A stretch of 64,000 bases of DNA, taken from the NCBI GenBank assembly GCA_016110215.1, contig JADWQD010000009.1, positions 1,304,093-1,368,092 of the forward strand, written 5' to 3'. Below are positions 20,708 through 30,690 of this stretch, in pieces. The first letter of the stretch is position 1; every line of letters starts with the position of its first letter. The translations under genes were made by a program, and so were the position numbers. The notes beneath the pieces are model-generated. The model was not told the DNA's origin. It ran no database searches and was given only the letters and a program-made list of their open reading frames with translations. The stretch comes from Capronia americana. Lineage: Eukaryota > Ascomycota > Eurotiomycetes > Chaetothyriales > Herpotrichiellaceae.

Positions 20708-21955
20708 ATGAAGACCTTCATCGTCGCCGCTGCTCTGGTCAGCGTTGGTCTCGCCCAGACCCTTTCGGATCTGCCACAATGCGGTGTAAGTATCTCGAAG
20801 CTCGGACTAGCTTCGTCACATCAGACTGACCTCTTCTCCAGCAAGTTTGCTTCAATAACATGGTCGCTCCCGCACTGGCTTCCTCGCTTGGCTGTGCTGC
20901 CGGCGACACCCTTTGCCTCTGCACCAGCGAGAACTTCGGCTTTGGACTTCGCGATTGTTCTCAAGAATCCTGCCCACCTGGTACCGATCTCTCTGCTATC
21001 ACCGCGTACGGCAGACAATATTGTGACAACGGTGAGTACTCGAGAATACCTTGAAAGGATTGGCACCGGGATACTGACTATTGCCAGCGGCCGTCTCTGC
21101 CTCCAGTGCTGGAAGCTCTGTCGGTCCCCTCTCTGCCACTTCTGCCATGACTGCTACTGGTGGTCCGGCCAGTGCCACTGGTGCTGGCGGGGCAGGTGCT
21201 TCTGGTGAATCCACTCCGATCTCGACTGAGACAACTTTCTCGACCATCACCACTGGTGGCAGCACCATCACTACCGCGGTCGGCGAGTCTACCATCTTTG
21301 GTGCAGCTGGCGCAGGCGGTAATGGCGGCTCTTCCACTGCCATCTCGACCGAGACTCTCCTCTCAACTGGAACCAACAGTGATGGCAGCACATTCACAAC
21401 CGAAGTCGGCACATCCACCATCTTTGGTGCAGCTGGCGCGGGCGGGAATGGCGGCTCTTCCACTCCTATCTCAACCGAGACTCTCTTCTCAACTGGAACC
21501 AACAGTGATGGCAGCACATTCACAACCGAGGTTGGCACATCCACCATCTTTGGCGCAGCCGGTGCAGGGGTAAGTAACTTCATCTTCCACCAAGCCCACG
21601 ACTCATTGCTAACTTTCAACAGGCTTCTGCATCTTCCGCTGCTTCAAGCGCTTCTAGCCGTGTATCTTCTGCCGCGTCTGCCGCAAGCGCTTCGGCTTCC
21701 TCTGTTGCAAGCTCTCTCTCCTCCGAGGTCGCGTCTGCCTCATCTGCTGCTTCAGGCGCTGGTACATCTGCCCAGGCTTCCGCATCTTCACTTGCCAGCT
21801 CTGCATCTTCACGTGCTGCCAGTGCCACCAGTGCTGCCGGCTCTGCAGTTTCCTCGGCAGAAGCAAGTGCTACTGGTGCCGCCATGCCCATTGCCACAGT
21901 TGGCGTCCACGGCCTTGCGGGCGTCGCAGGTCTTGCTGCCATAATGATGTTGTGA
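20708..21955 (+). CDS. CFEM-domain GPI-anchored wall protein with 42-aa repeats
   Basis: Four exons (20708-20785, 20842-21031, 21088-21569, 21623-21955), introns GT-AG with matching phases, ~360 aa. A signal peptide (MKTFIVAAALVSVGLA) is followed by a full CFEM domain with eight cysteines from PQCG to GRQYC, including the LCLC pair and an Asp-containing helix nearby. A Thr/Ser/Gly stalk follows with three ~42-residue repeats (STETLxSTG...GSTFTTEVGTSTIFGAAGAG), then an Ala/Ser-rich segment. The C-terminus GVHGLAGVAGLAAIMML is hydrophobic with small residues before it, fitting a GPI-anchor signal. CFEM proteins sit in the wall or membrane; some bind haem, others act in adhesion or host interaction. 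Haem binding needs the Asp at the conserved position, which I cannot place with certainty. Confidence 0.92.
21204..21569 (+). repeat. 126-bp in-frame tandem repeat in CFEM gene
   Basis: The unit recurs with a spacing of exactly 126 bp (ACCATCTTTGG at 21291, 21417 and 21543). Unit 1 (~21204-21323) is diverged; units 2 (21324-21449) and 3 (21450-21569) are nearly identical. Unit 3 ends at the exon 3 splice donor. The high identity of units 2 and 3 suggests recent duplication and likely length variation between strains. Confidence 0.9.
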
Positions 21956-22810
21956 GCGGTTTGCACTTAACACATAGGGTCGGGAAGGAGGGTTGACGAC
22001 ATTTTCCTATTTGTTTCAAAATGAGCTGTTGATACCCATGTTCGAATGGCGCAACTATGCATCATCGCTTTGAGGCGAAAGGGGACAATCGCGAGACGAC
22101 GGTTCATCACGATTGGCTTGGTCATGAACATGCAAGCTGATGCATTCACGGATTTCACGGATAAGAAACAGTACTTCTAGCGGGCGCATGAAGCACTTGC
22201 TCTAATAGGCCTCGAAAGTGTATGGGCTGATAGCTAATAAATGATGCACTGAACACAAAACAGAAGAGTTCGAAAGTGGGCTGAGTCCAAGCCTTATATG
22301 TCTTCGTCCCCTTTTCCCGTGCGGTTGACAAAACCTGGCCTCCGCCGCAAGATTTAGTCAGCCAAAAGCTCTGAGCATGTCTCCCACCTATCGCGAAGCA
22401 GTGAGAAACTAGCAGGCAGCGCCAGGCATCAGGTATCAGTATAACTTCTCAGCTGCACTGCTTGTGCGAGTAGTAATACATCAGAGAGCGCACAGCAGGC
22501 AAGTGCAGGCACCGCTGGCGTCCAACACGTCATTAAAACTCCGCCCCGTAATGGAGAACCCCACGCGCCGCGACGCGTTGTCCATCCAGACTATTGAAAA
22601 TGAATTGTTGAGGCAGTTGATAGTCAAAGCACAAGTACAAACCGAATGAAATTGGTGCAAGGTATTCACTCTGTTGGACCCAAAGCTACCTGGCAATCCT
22701 TTTGGCTACCTCGACGACCCCTTGATCGCCTGAAGTTCTTTGAAATCGCGTCTACTTCGCCTTCAGCTCTATCTTGCTTTCGATCTGCTTGCGGGCTCAG
22801 TTCAGCCAAC
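21956..22810. other. Region between CFEM gene and DNA ligase
   Basis: 855 bp with the CFEM 3' end and ligase promoter. From 22646 to the ligase start the frame of the ligase is open and begins with an ATG; see findings. Nothing else recognised. Confidence 0.5.
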
Positions 22811-25466
22811 ATGCCGCAAGCAAGGCAGTCGACGCTGGGGTACGTTATGGTCTTGATCTAGTTATTCATATCTGACCGTTTCTGACCTCTGCAGTAAATT
22901 TCTGGGGAACAAGCAAAATGGCTCCAAAGCCAAAGCCCAGTCGACGTTATCCTTCAAGCAAAACTCATCAAACGCAGACAAAGCCGATTCCGAATCAGCC
23001 AATGGGTCGAATGAAAAGAAGGAAGACGTTACACCAGATGCAGAAATGAAGGACGCCGCCGCTATTAGTGATGGAACCGAGGACGCCGAAGATCGTTCGA
23101 GTAAAAAGAGCAAGAGACGCAACGGTGACAGCGAAAATGAAGAAGACGACGACGACGAAGATGTTCAGCCCCCGGTCAAGCGACAAAGAAGAGCACCTAC
23201 ACCAAAGGGAAATTCCAAGAATCCAACTAAGACGAACGGCATCAATCCCATGACCGACCCTGACCCTCCACTCGAGAAGCAGTCACCAAAGTTGGCGAAA
23301 ACTGACAAGGAGGACGTGAGTTCGCCAGATGAAAAAGCTCGTGTCTCGGAGGGCGAGGAGGAGGCTTCTGCAAGCGAAAAGGAAATGCCCAAGGTCGACA
23401 AGAAACAAGTGGCCAAGATCCAGGCAACGATTGCGTCTACAGAAAAAGATCCATATCCGGACTGGAAAGCTGGCGAACCTGTGCCGTATGCTGCATTATG
23501 CACAACGTTCTCGTTGATTGAGCTCACCACGAAGCGACTCCAGATCACTGCTTATTGTTCAGCATTCCTTCAACAAGTCCTGCGGCTGACCCCACAGGAT
23601 CTCCTACCCACAGTCCAACTCATGCTCAACAAGCTTGCTGCCGACTATGCTGGTATTGAACTCGGAATCGGCGAGTCACTCATCATGAAGGCTATTGGAG
23701 AGAGCTCCGGGCGCTCGCTGTCAGTTATCAAAGAGGACCACAAGAAGATCGGTGACTTGGGTTTGGTTGCAGCCAAGAGCAGGTCTAAGCAAAGTCAGAT
23801 GTTCAAGCCAAAGCCTCTGACTGTTCGAGGGGTGCACCAAGGACTGCTTGACATTGCCAAAATGGAGGGACATGGCTCGCAAGACCAGAAAGTCCGAGCC
23901 ATCAACAAATTGATGGCCTCAGCGGATGTTTCATCTGCGAGTAAGACTGTCGACATTGAAAAAGACAAGGGTGGACCGTCCGAAGCCAAATTTCTCGTCC
24001 GCTTTCTTGAAGGAAAGCTGAGACTCGGTCTCGCCGAAAAGACGGTCATCGTCGCCCTGGCCCAGGCGGTGGTAACCCACGAAGCTGCTCAAAAGGGTAA
24101 AGTCCCCAGCACCGAGAAGCTGGCAGAAGGAGAGGCCGCTCTGAAGACGGTCTACAGTGAATTACCATCCTATGAAGTCATCATTCCGGCTATGTTGGAA
24201 CATGGCATCTTCAACTTGCATGAGACATGCAAGCTGCAACCAGGAGTGCCGCTGAAACCCATGCTTGCAAAACCGACAAAGTCGATCACTGAAGTCTTGG
24301 ACCGATTCGAAGGCAAAGACTTTACTTGTGAATACAAGTATGACGGGGAACGTGCACAAATCCATTACATCGCACCCGAGGCCACTTCGGAGTTTCCAGC
24401 CGCGGGGAATACCTTGAGCAAAGATCCAAAGGCGTTTAAAGGTCTTGCCGCCATCTTTTCAAGAAATTCCGAAGACCTCTCGAAGAAGTACCCCGACATC
24501 CTGGAGAAGCTGAATACGTGGATCAAACCTTCGACGAAAAGTTTCGTACTGGACTGCGAAACCGTGGCTTGGGACCCTCAGAACAAGCGAGTCTTGCCCT
24601 TTCAACAACTGATGACTCGCAAGCGGAAAGATGTCAAAACCTCTGATGTCACCGTGAAGGTCTGTGTCTTTGCTTTCGACATGCTCTTCTACAACGGAGA
24701 GGCACTAGTGAAGAAGACATTTCGCGAAAGGCGTGCACTCCTGCACGGGGCCTTTGAGCCTGTCGAAGGTGAATTCCAATTTGCGCAATACGGTGATGCA
24801 AAAGACGTTGAAGAGATTCAACATCTCCTTGACGATTCCGTAAAAGCGTCCTGTGAAGGCTTGATGGTGAAAATGCTTGATACCGAGGAGTCTGGATACG
24901 AACCATCGAAACGCTCGCGCAACTGGCTCAAGGTCAAGAAAGACTATCTTTCGGGTGTTGGCGACTCGCTCGATCTGGTGGTCTTGGGTGCTTACTATGG
25001 CAAAGGAAAACGCACCTCCTGGTACGGCGCTTTCCTTCTTGCCGCGTACAACTCAGACACGCAAACGTTCGAAACGGTTTGCAACATCGGCACTGGCTTC
25101 TCGGAACAGGCTCTGGAAGAATTGCATAAAGAGCTCTCGGAGATTGTCATCGATCGGCCCAAGCCATTCTACTCTCACTCTACCACCAAAAATGATCAGC
25201 CTGATGTCTGGTTCGAGGCACGCTATGTCTGGGAAGTTAAGACCGCAGACCTCACTCTATCCCCAAGGTATAGAGCTGCGATCGAAGAGATGGGAGGCAA
25301 GAACGGAATCAGTCTCCGGTTTCCCAGATTTATCCAACGCAGAGACGACAAGAAGACGGACGAGGCCACGACAACTAGTCAGGTCGCGGAAATGTATAGA
25401 AAGCAGGAGGTCCTGCAAAAGGAGCAGTCGGGAAAGAAAGGTATCGATGATGATTTCGAATACTGA
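22811..25466 (+). CDS. CDC9: ATP-dependent DNA ligase I
   Basis: Exon 1 (22811-22839) and exon 2 (22895-25466) join in phase 2 to give ~866 aa. The junction creates the N-terminal PCNA-binding box QSTLGKFL, which strongly supports both intron and start. A Lys/Glu-rich disordered region with basic KKSKRR patches (nuclear signal) follows. Then come the DNA-binding domain (~200-430), the nucleotidyltransferase core with active-site Lys491 in CEYKYDGERAQ and downstream motifs VLDCETVAWD, FDMLFYNGE, CEGLMVKML and NWLKVKKDYL, and the OB-fold ending near SLRFPRFIQRRDDK. The enzyme seals Okazaki fragments and repair nicks. An in-frame upstream ATG at 22646 would add a 55-aa basic extension, a possible mitochondrial form as known for yeast Cdc9. 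Confidence 0.96.
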
Positions 25467-25992
25467 GCATGGAGGCTGATGTTGATTGCGACGACCTGGG
25501 ATGCGAGATGACGAGCGGTGAGGACGGCCAAATGTGACTCAAGCATAGGAAGAGAGTCAGCAGGGAAGGCCATCTTAAGGGCTGTGGCGGCGAGGAATCT
25601 CTCGTTGTAATTATTACGAGACCTATGAAGATGCATCAGCATGGTATCGGACGAAATATGGCACGGTCCAGGTCCAATTGGGAACGGACTTGCTGCATCT
25701 TTATCTCCCATTCAGATGATCAGCTGGCCAATTGTTCTGTCACTAACGCTTGAGTCTAGTTTAAGATTCATAACAGCGACGGCGTCATCGAGGATGAACA
25801 GGAGACAGCGTCCTCATCGATGCTGCTGCTCGGTGGAAGGACTAGAGCAAACATGGGAAACTATTTTTGCGAATGATGTCATTTCTGCTGGGAAATTCGC
25901 GTCGGGAGTCGCGTTGGGTTTGGTAAAATTTGGGTGAACAAAAAGTGAGGGCAGGCAGACTTGACTCCTTTAGAAAGACCTGTCCTCAGAAG
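25467..25992. other. Intergenic region ligase / DEAD-box helicase
   Basis: 526 bp between tandem genes. It contains the ligase 3' end and the helicase promoter. No extra gene seen. Confidence 0.5.
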
Positions 25993-27771
25993 ATGCCCAA
26001 ATTTTCCATCATCTTGAATTTCCCGCCTCTAAGACGTGTTTCCTACAGAGTCTGCGTGCACTTCTTCCAGCAACGCTGCTACACATCATCTCGTCCACAA
26101 AACACCAGCCTAACGACGAGCTTAACCACCATGGGTCGTAGCAGAGGTCATTTCGCACGCAAAGCGCGCGGGGACCGTCAGAAGCCTCAAGTTATCAATC
26201 TAGATAACGGGCAAGACGATGTTTTCGCGTCGATCCCTTCAGACCTTCCGCCGCCATCCATCGAAATTCCGCAAGATACCCCTCGGTTCGCAGACCTCCG
26301 CGACCAAAATCTCCTCAACCCTACCATCATTGATACGCTGACCCATGATCTCGGCTTTGACCACATGATGCCAGTCCAGGCTGCCACATTGGAGTATCTG
26401 CTTCAAGGGAAAGATTGTTTGGCGCAGGCAAAGACCGGGACGGGCAAAACTTTGGCTTTTCTCCTTCCTGCCGTGGACACCATCCTGCGAAACCACAGTC
26501 CACGCTTATCTGCATTGATTCTCTGCCCGACAAGAGAGCTTGCACTCCAGATTGCAGCCGAGGCCAAGAAAGTGCTCCAACGATTTCCACAGTGTCGAGT
26601 AGCCACTTCAATTGGAGGGACCAACAAGGTTGCCGAAGAAAGAACCATTCTCGGTGGCTGTGATATTCTAGTTGCTACACCAGGTAGACTTTTAGATCAT
26701 CTCGGCGAAGAGGAGGTTCGGCGCATGGTGCTCTCGGTCCAGACCCTTGTACTGGACGAGGCGGACAGGATGCTGGATATGGGCTTTCTACCAGATATCA
26801 AGAGGATCTTGAACTATCTCCCGAAACAACTCCCCAGGCAATCCATGCTGTTCTCCGCCACAATTGATGATCAAGTGCAGAAAGTTGCACACCTCTTCTT
26901 GAACAAGGACCATGAGTTCATCTCGACAATTCCGGAGGGTGAAGCAGGTACCCACGAGCGTGTTGACCAATATCTCGTCGTGACTCCAAGTATGAGTGAT
27001 CTTGCCCCTGCGACAGTCGCCGTCCTTGAAGCAGAGCTCGCTACAGCAGAGGCGTTCAAGGCCATCGTATTCGCCCCCACAGCAGCTCACGCTGACTTCT
27101 ACGGCCACATCCTTGGGTCGACTGGTACGATTCCAAAGGTCTCGGTGCTGCATTCTCGAATGACCCAGAGCAAGCGGACCCGAACCACAGAAGAATTTCG
27201 AAAGGCGGCGACTGGAGTTTGCGTCGCCACAGATGTAATCGCTCGGGGTATGGATTTTCCAGGCGTCACCCATGTATTTCAGGTTGGACTGCCAGCAGAC
27301 AAGGAGACGTACATCCATCGACTCGGACGTACGGCTCGCGCAGGTGCTGAAGGCCGAGGCATCCTGGTTCTGAGCAATCTCGAAAAAGGCTTCCTGCATC
27401 AGTTGAAGAATATCAAGATGCAAGATTACCCCGTGCCGCTCAAGTATAGTATCGAAGATATCGAACCTGCTTTAGCCGCGATGGACAACAAGGCAAAGGT
27501 CTATCAAGCATGGCTGGGCTACTACAAGACGTTCATGAAGCAATTGCGGGTGTCGACCGCTGAACTTGTGAATGAGGCGAATCAGTTTGCGCTCGGAGGC
27601 CTGGATTGTGCGGAGGTGCCGGCGCTGGAAAAGTCTACTATAGGCAAAATGGGGCTCAAAGGGGTGCCCGGTTTGCGAGTGGTGCCAAATACGCCTGGCT
27701 CGAACAACGCTCATCGACGAGGTGGCGGCGATGGACGGTCGCAAGGGCGCGGTCCAAACAGAGGTCGTTGA
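25993..27771 (+). CDS. MSS116: Mitochondrial DEAD-box RNA helicase, MSS116/CYT-19-like
   Basis: Intronless, 592 aa from the ATG at 25993, chosen because the next residues form an import presequence: basic, no acids, with RCYTSS as a likely processing site. Helicase motifs are complete: a Q-motif region with GFDHMMPVQ, AKTGTGKT (~145), PTRELA, TPGRLLDHL, DEAD (~254), SAT, ARGMDFPGV and HRLGRTARAG. The C-terminal extension ends in an Arg/Gly tail (RGGGDGRSQGRGPNRGR), as in Mss116 and CYT-19. These act in the matrix as RNA chaperones for group I/II intron splicing and translation. The frame remains open upstream to 25930 but only from a TTG. Assignment to Mss116 rather than a related matrix helicase is by length, targeting and tail. 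Confidence 0.85.
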   Translation: MPKFSIILNFPPLRRVSYRVCVHFFQQRCYTSSRPQNTSLTTSLTTMGRSRGHFARKARGDRQKPQVINLDNGQDDVFASIPSDLPPPSIEIPQDTPRFADLRDQNLLNPTIIDTLTHDLGFDHMMPVQAATLEYLLQGKDCLAQAKTGTGKTLAFLLPAVDTILRNHSPRLSALILCPTRELALQIAAEAKKVLQRFPQCRVATSIGGTNKVAEERTILGGCDILVATPGRLLDHLGEEEVRRMVLSVQTLVLDEADRMLDMGFLPDIKRILNYLPKQLPRQSMLFSATIDDQVQKVAHLFLNKDHEFISTIPEGEAGTHERVDQYLVVTPSMSDLAPATVAVLEAELATAEAFKAIVFAPTAAHADFYGHILGSTGTIPKVSVLHSRMTQSKRTRTTEEFRKAATGVCVATDVIARGMDFPGVTHVFQVGLPADKETYIHRLGRTARAGAEGRGILVLSNLEKGFLHQLKNIKMQDYPVPLKYSIEDIEPALAAMDNKAKVYQAWLGYYKTFMKQLRVSTAELVNEANQFALGGLDCAEVPALEKSTIGKMGLKGVPGLRVVPNTPGSNNAHRRGGGDGRSQGRGPNRGR

Positions 27772-29333
27772 TTTGGTATTGTCGGCGCTGAATAGCGGAC
27801 TCAGCCGACGATTTCTCTGGAGAGCACCCTGAGCAAGTCAGGACATTCATACGTGAGCGCGCACAAGATGGGAAGGCCAAAGCAAGATGGGGCGTCCACA
27901 CGCAGCATCCGATCAAGATGGAAAGAGTTCAAGGCTGCATTGAACAATGTTGAGATGCTGGAAATGACGGTACACACAAGTGCCCGAGAAGAACGACTCG
28001 AGTTTCTCACAACTCCTTGCTGGGGGGTTCGGAAGCCAACAGAGCGTTTTACTACAAGCCGGGACGGAGCATAGTGTCAAGCCTCGGGCTCTGTTGGTTT
28101 CGTTGCCCATCCCTGTCAGACTCTTCACCACCTCATGGTGCGTCACAGAGGCAGGCTGATGGAGGAAGCTGGACAGCGGCCGAGAAGCAACTGTCGGAAC
28201 CCCCTTCTGCCCGTCTTTGACTTCATGTTGTACTATCACCCGTTCGCAGGATAGACTTATCCATTTCAAGAAGGCAGCGTATATTGGAAATGTGATGACA
28301 TGAACCGCCTGCCTCTTAGACACCAGAGGGTTGCTGTTTACTGTAGCATTGCTCTCGGGAATGGGTACGGAATACGTAGTGAACCTCCCTCCCCTCCCTG
28401 TTGATGCCGCCTGCCATTACTGAGCAATAAATACTGTAGATATGACGACGCTGAAGCCGTCTTCACGCGCATAATGAGTACAATATTCGCTTCACAAACA
28501 TCAATCCACTACAACGTGAAGCGCGCGCCTAGGGGGAAGCCACGCATGTCCCATCGGCGAGCACCCCATCCATCCTATGTACTTCCCATTTCCATGCCCA
28601 CTTACTGCAACACCTAAATACCACGTGCTCTTATTTCCGGGGGTTATATATATATCCCACTGCATCGGAGAGCAATCGAGTCGAAGTCGAAGTCGAAGCT
28701 GAAGGCGAAAAGGCCCCGAGCTATGTAGGCGATCGGCCCAGGACAATCGCCGACTCAAGCAATCATGGAGTGAGAGGTTCCTGCTTCGGGTGGCGTGAGA
28801 AGTGGTCTTGCTGCTCGGGCGGGATAGAGCGAGGGTTACTGTAGACTCTGTTGGAGAGGAGTTTACATAATGTATGCGACATGTGACTACGAATGCCGAA
28901 CGAGGATCTACGCGAAGGGGGGAGACATCAGAGATGGTGGATATGTACTAGTGGGCTTGTTCGACGCCTGAGATGGGAACGGTGCGCTCTGAAGATTAGG
29001 GGGACGGGAGAGCGATAGGTTATAAACGTGGCTGACCACCGCCTAGTGTATGGAATCAATGTCGGCATGGGGATCGCTGCTGGAGTCATATGAGGATCCT
29101 CGCTTTACGCGCGGCCAAATCTGTTGATGAAAGGATAGGGGATCTGGAAACCGAAACTTGAGTTGCTAGTGTAGGATATGGGGCTGGAGGATTTATGTAG
29201 AGGAACTGTCAGATGAAGCCAAGCAATGATACTCAAACAAGCTGGATTATTCTCTGTGGTTGGAACATTGATGCAGGGTATCTCATTGTCGGTTGGTTGA
29301 CTCTGCGCGGGGCGAAATACAGTGTCAAACACA
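27772..29333. other. 1.6-kb convergent intergenic interval
   Basis: Between the stops of the helicase and the DOS2-like gene. Only short unrecognised frames. A TCGAAG hexamer run lies at ~28679-28698 and a short TATATATAT stretch at ~28646. No RNA gene recognised. Confidence 0.5.
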
Positions 29334-30690
29334 TCACTCCCAGTCCTCTTCGTCACTCTCGTCGGTCTTGGTCGACGACTTGCCCACATCGTCCTTGGGA
29401 CTTCCGGGTGCGCGACTGGTGGCGCCGCTGACGAGATCGTAGCTGGCATCACTATCTGCTACCGACTTCTCGTCGTGGGATCTGCGGCTGGGCCTAAGGG
29501 CGCTCGTGTCGGCTGGCGGTGGAGTTTGGTGGATTGTGGTTGAGGAGTCGTTTGTGTTTTGAGCGACCAAGACCTTGGGCACTGATTCTTGTTGTCCAGA
29601 GGGTGTGGATGACTTTTCTTGTTCGTCATCGCTGTCCTCATCCCAGCCGACTTCTTCGGTCTCGTGGGCCGATGCTGTTCGCGTAGGTTAGTGGAGGATT
29701 TTGAATGGGTGCGATGTGAAGGCAGCTTGCTGGGTTCAACATACCTCTCAGCAACTCTTTTCTCTTCTCTTCCTGAGTCCCAATGACATGTCTCAAGAAA
29801 TAGTACCGCATCCAGAAATCCTTATACTCTACCTTTTCCGGTACCAGCTTCTCCATAGAGCTTCTCAGCTCGGCGTACTTGTCCAGATCCTCGGCGATGC
29901 GAGTGGTCATCTTGTCGATATCAAACCCGTTCTTGAAGTCGTCCCACTGACTGCCTGCTCCACTTGGGTCTTGTGTAAAGCTCGTCAATGTCGTGTGGAT
30001 GACGTGAAGTTGCGCATCGAATCTGCTCGTGTGGATAACCCTCTTTCCAGATGAGCCGTCCTTGCTTTCGAAGAGCACCTCGCCGGGCTGACCATTCCGG
30101 GCCTCCTCTTCATCCGGTGCTGTCACCGATACAGCGTCTCGCAGAAAGTTCCTGATATTGGTCCCGAATCTGAGGAGAGCCTCATCAGCGGCATCTTCTG
30201 CCTTTTGGACATCTTTCAGTCTCTTTGCGGCTTCAGCCTTGAACCGTGCAAGAAACGTGTCTGTTTCCTGCAGGTCCTTGTTTTCGGTATCGCCGTTGCC
30301 AATCGCTGCAGACTCTGCAGCTTTCTCTGTCGTCGATTGCGCGCCCTCCTGCTCAGCGCCGAACCCTAGTCCCTTTGCACCCTTCAAGCGCAGGGATTCC
30401 ATATCTTTGCCTATATCGGCTGCCTCCTTCTTCGCCTCCTCATACAGGCTTTCACCCTGCTTCCTAACATTGCCCCAGATGCCTCCTAGCTTTGCGCCCC
30501 ACGGCGAATTGGAGAATGCCTTGAAGGTCTCCTGGAATTCGGACTGTAGGCTCTGCCTCGGAGAGCTTGGTGGTTTCGGGGTCGCCGCATCTGCCGGGTC
30601 TGTCGAGGATTTGTCACCTGGGGTCGGCGTAATTGCGCGGTCGGCCGGATTGTAAGCCTGTTCGACGATATGGTCATATGCTAGATCCAT
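29334..30690 (-). CDS. DOS2: BSD-domain protein, DOS2-like
   Basis: Exons 30690-29745 and 29674-29334 join in phase 1 across a 70-nt GT-AG intron, giving ~428 aa. The start MDLAYDHIVEQAY and the segment SPWGAKLGGIWGNVRKQGESLYEEAKKE are followed by helical, charged sequence. A BSD domain lies at ~245-305, with the paired aromatic pattern QWDDFKNGFDID... and YKDFWMRYYFLRH. The C-terminus is acidic and ends in DESDEEDWE. In yeast Dos2 is a cytoplasmic protein of unclear role linked to ubiquitin and heterochromatin phenotypes in older work, so function is not settled. The GWDEDSDDE motif after the intron supports the splice. Identity by domain layout only. Confidence 0.75.
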
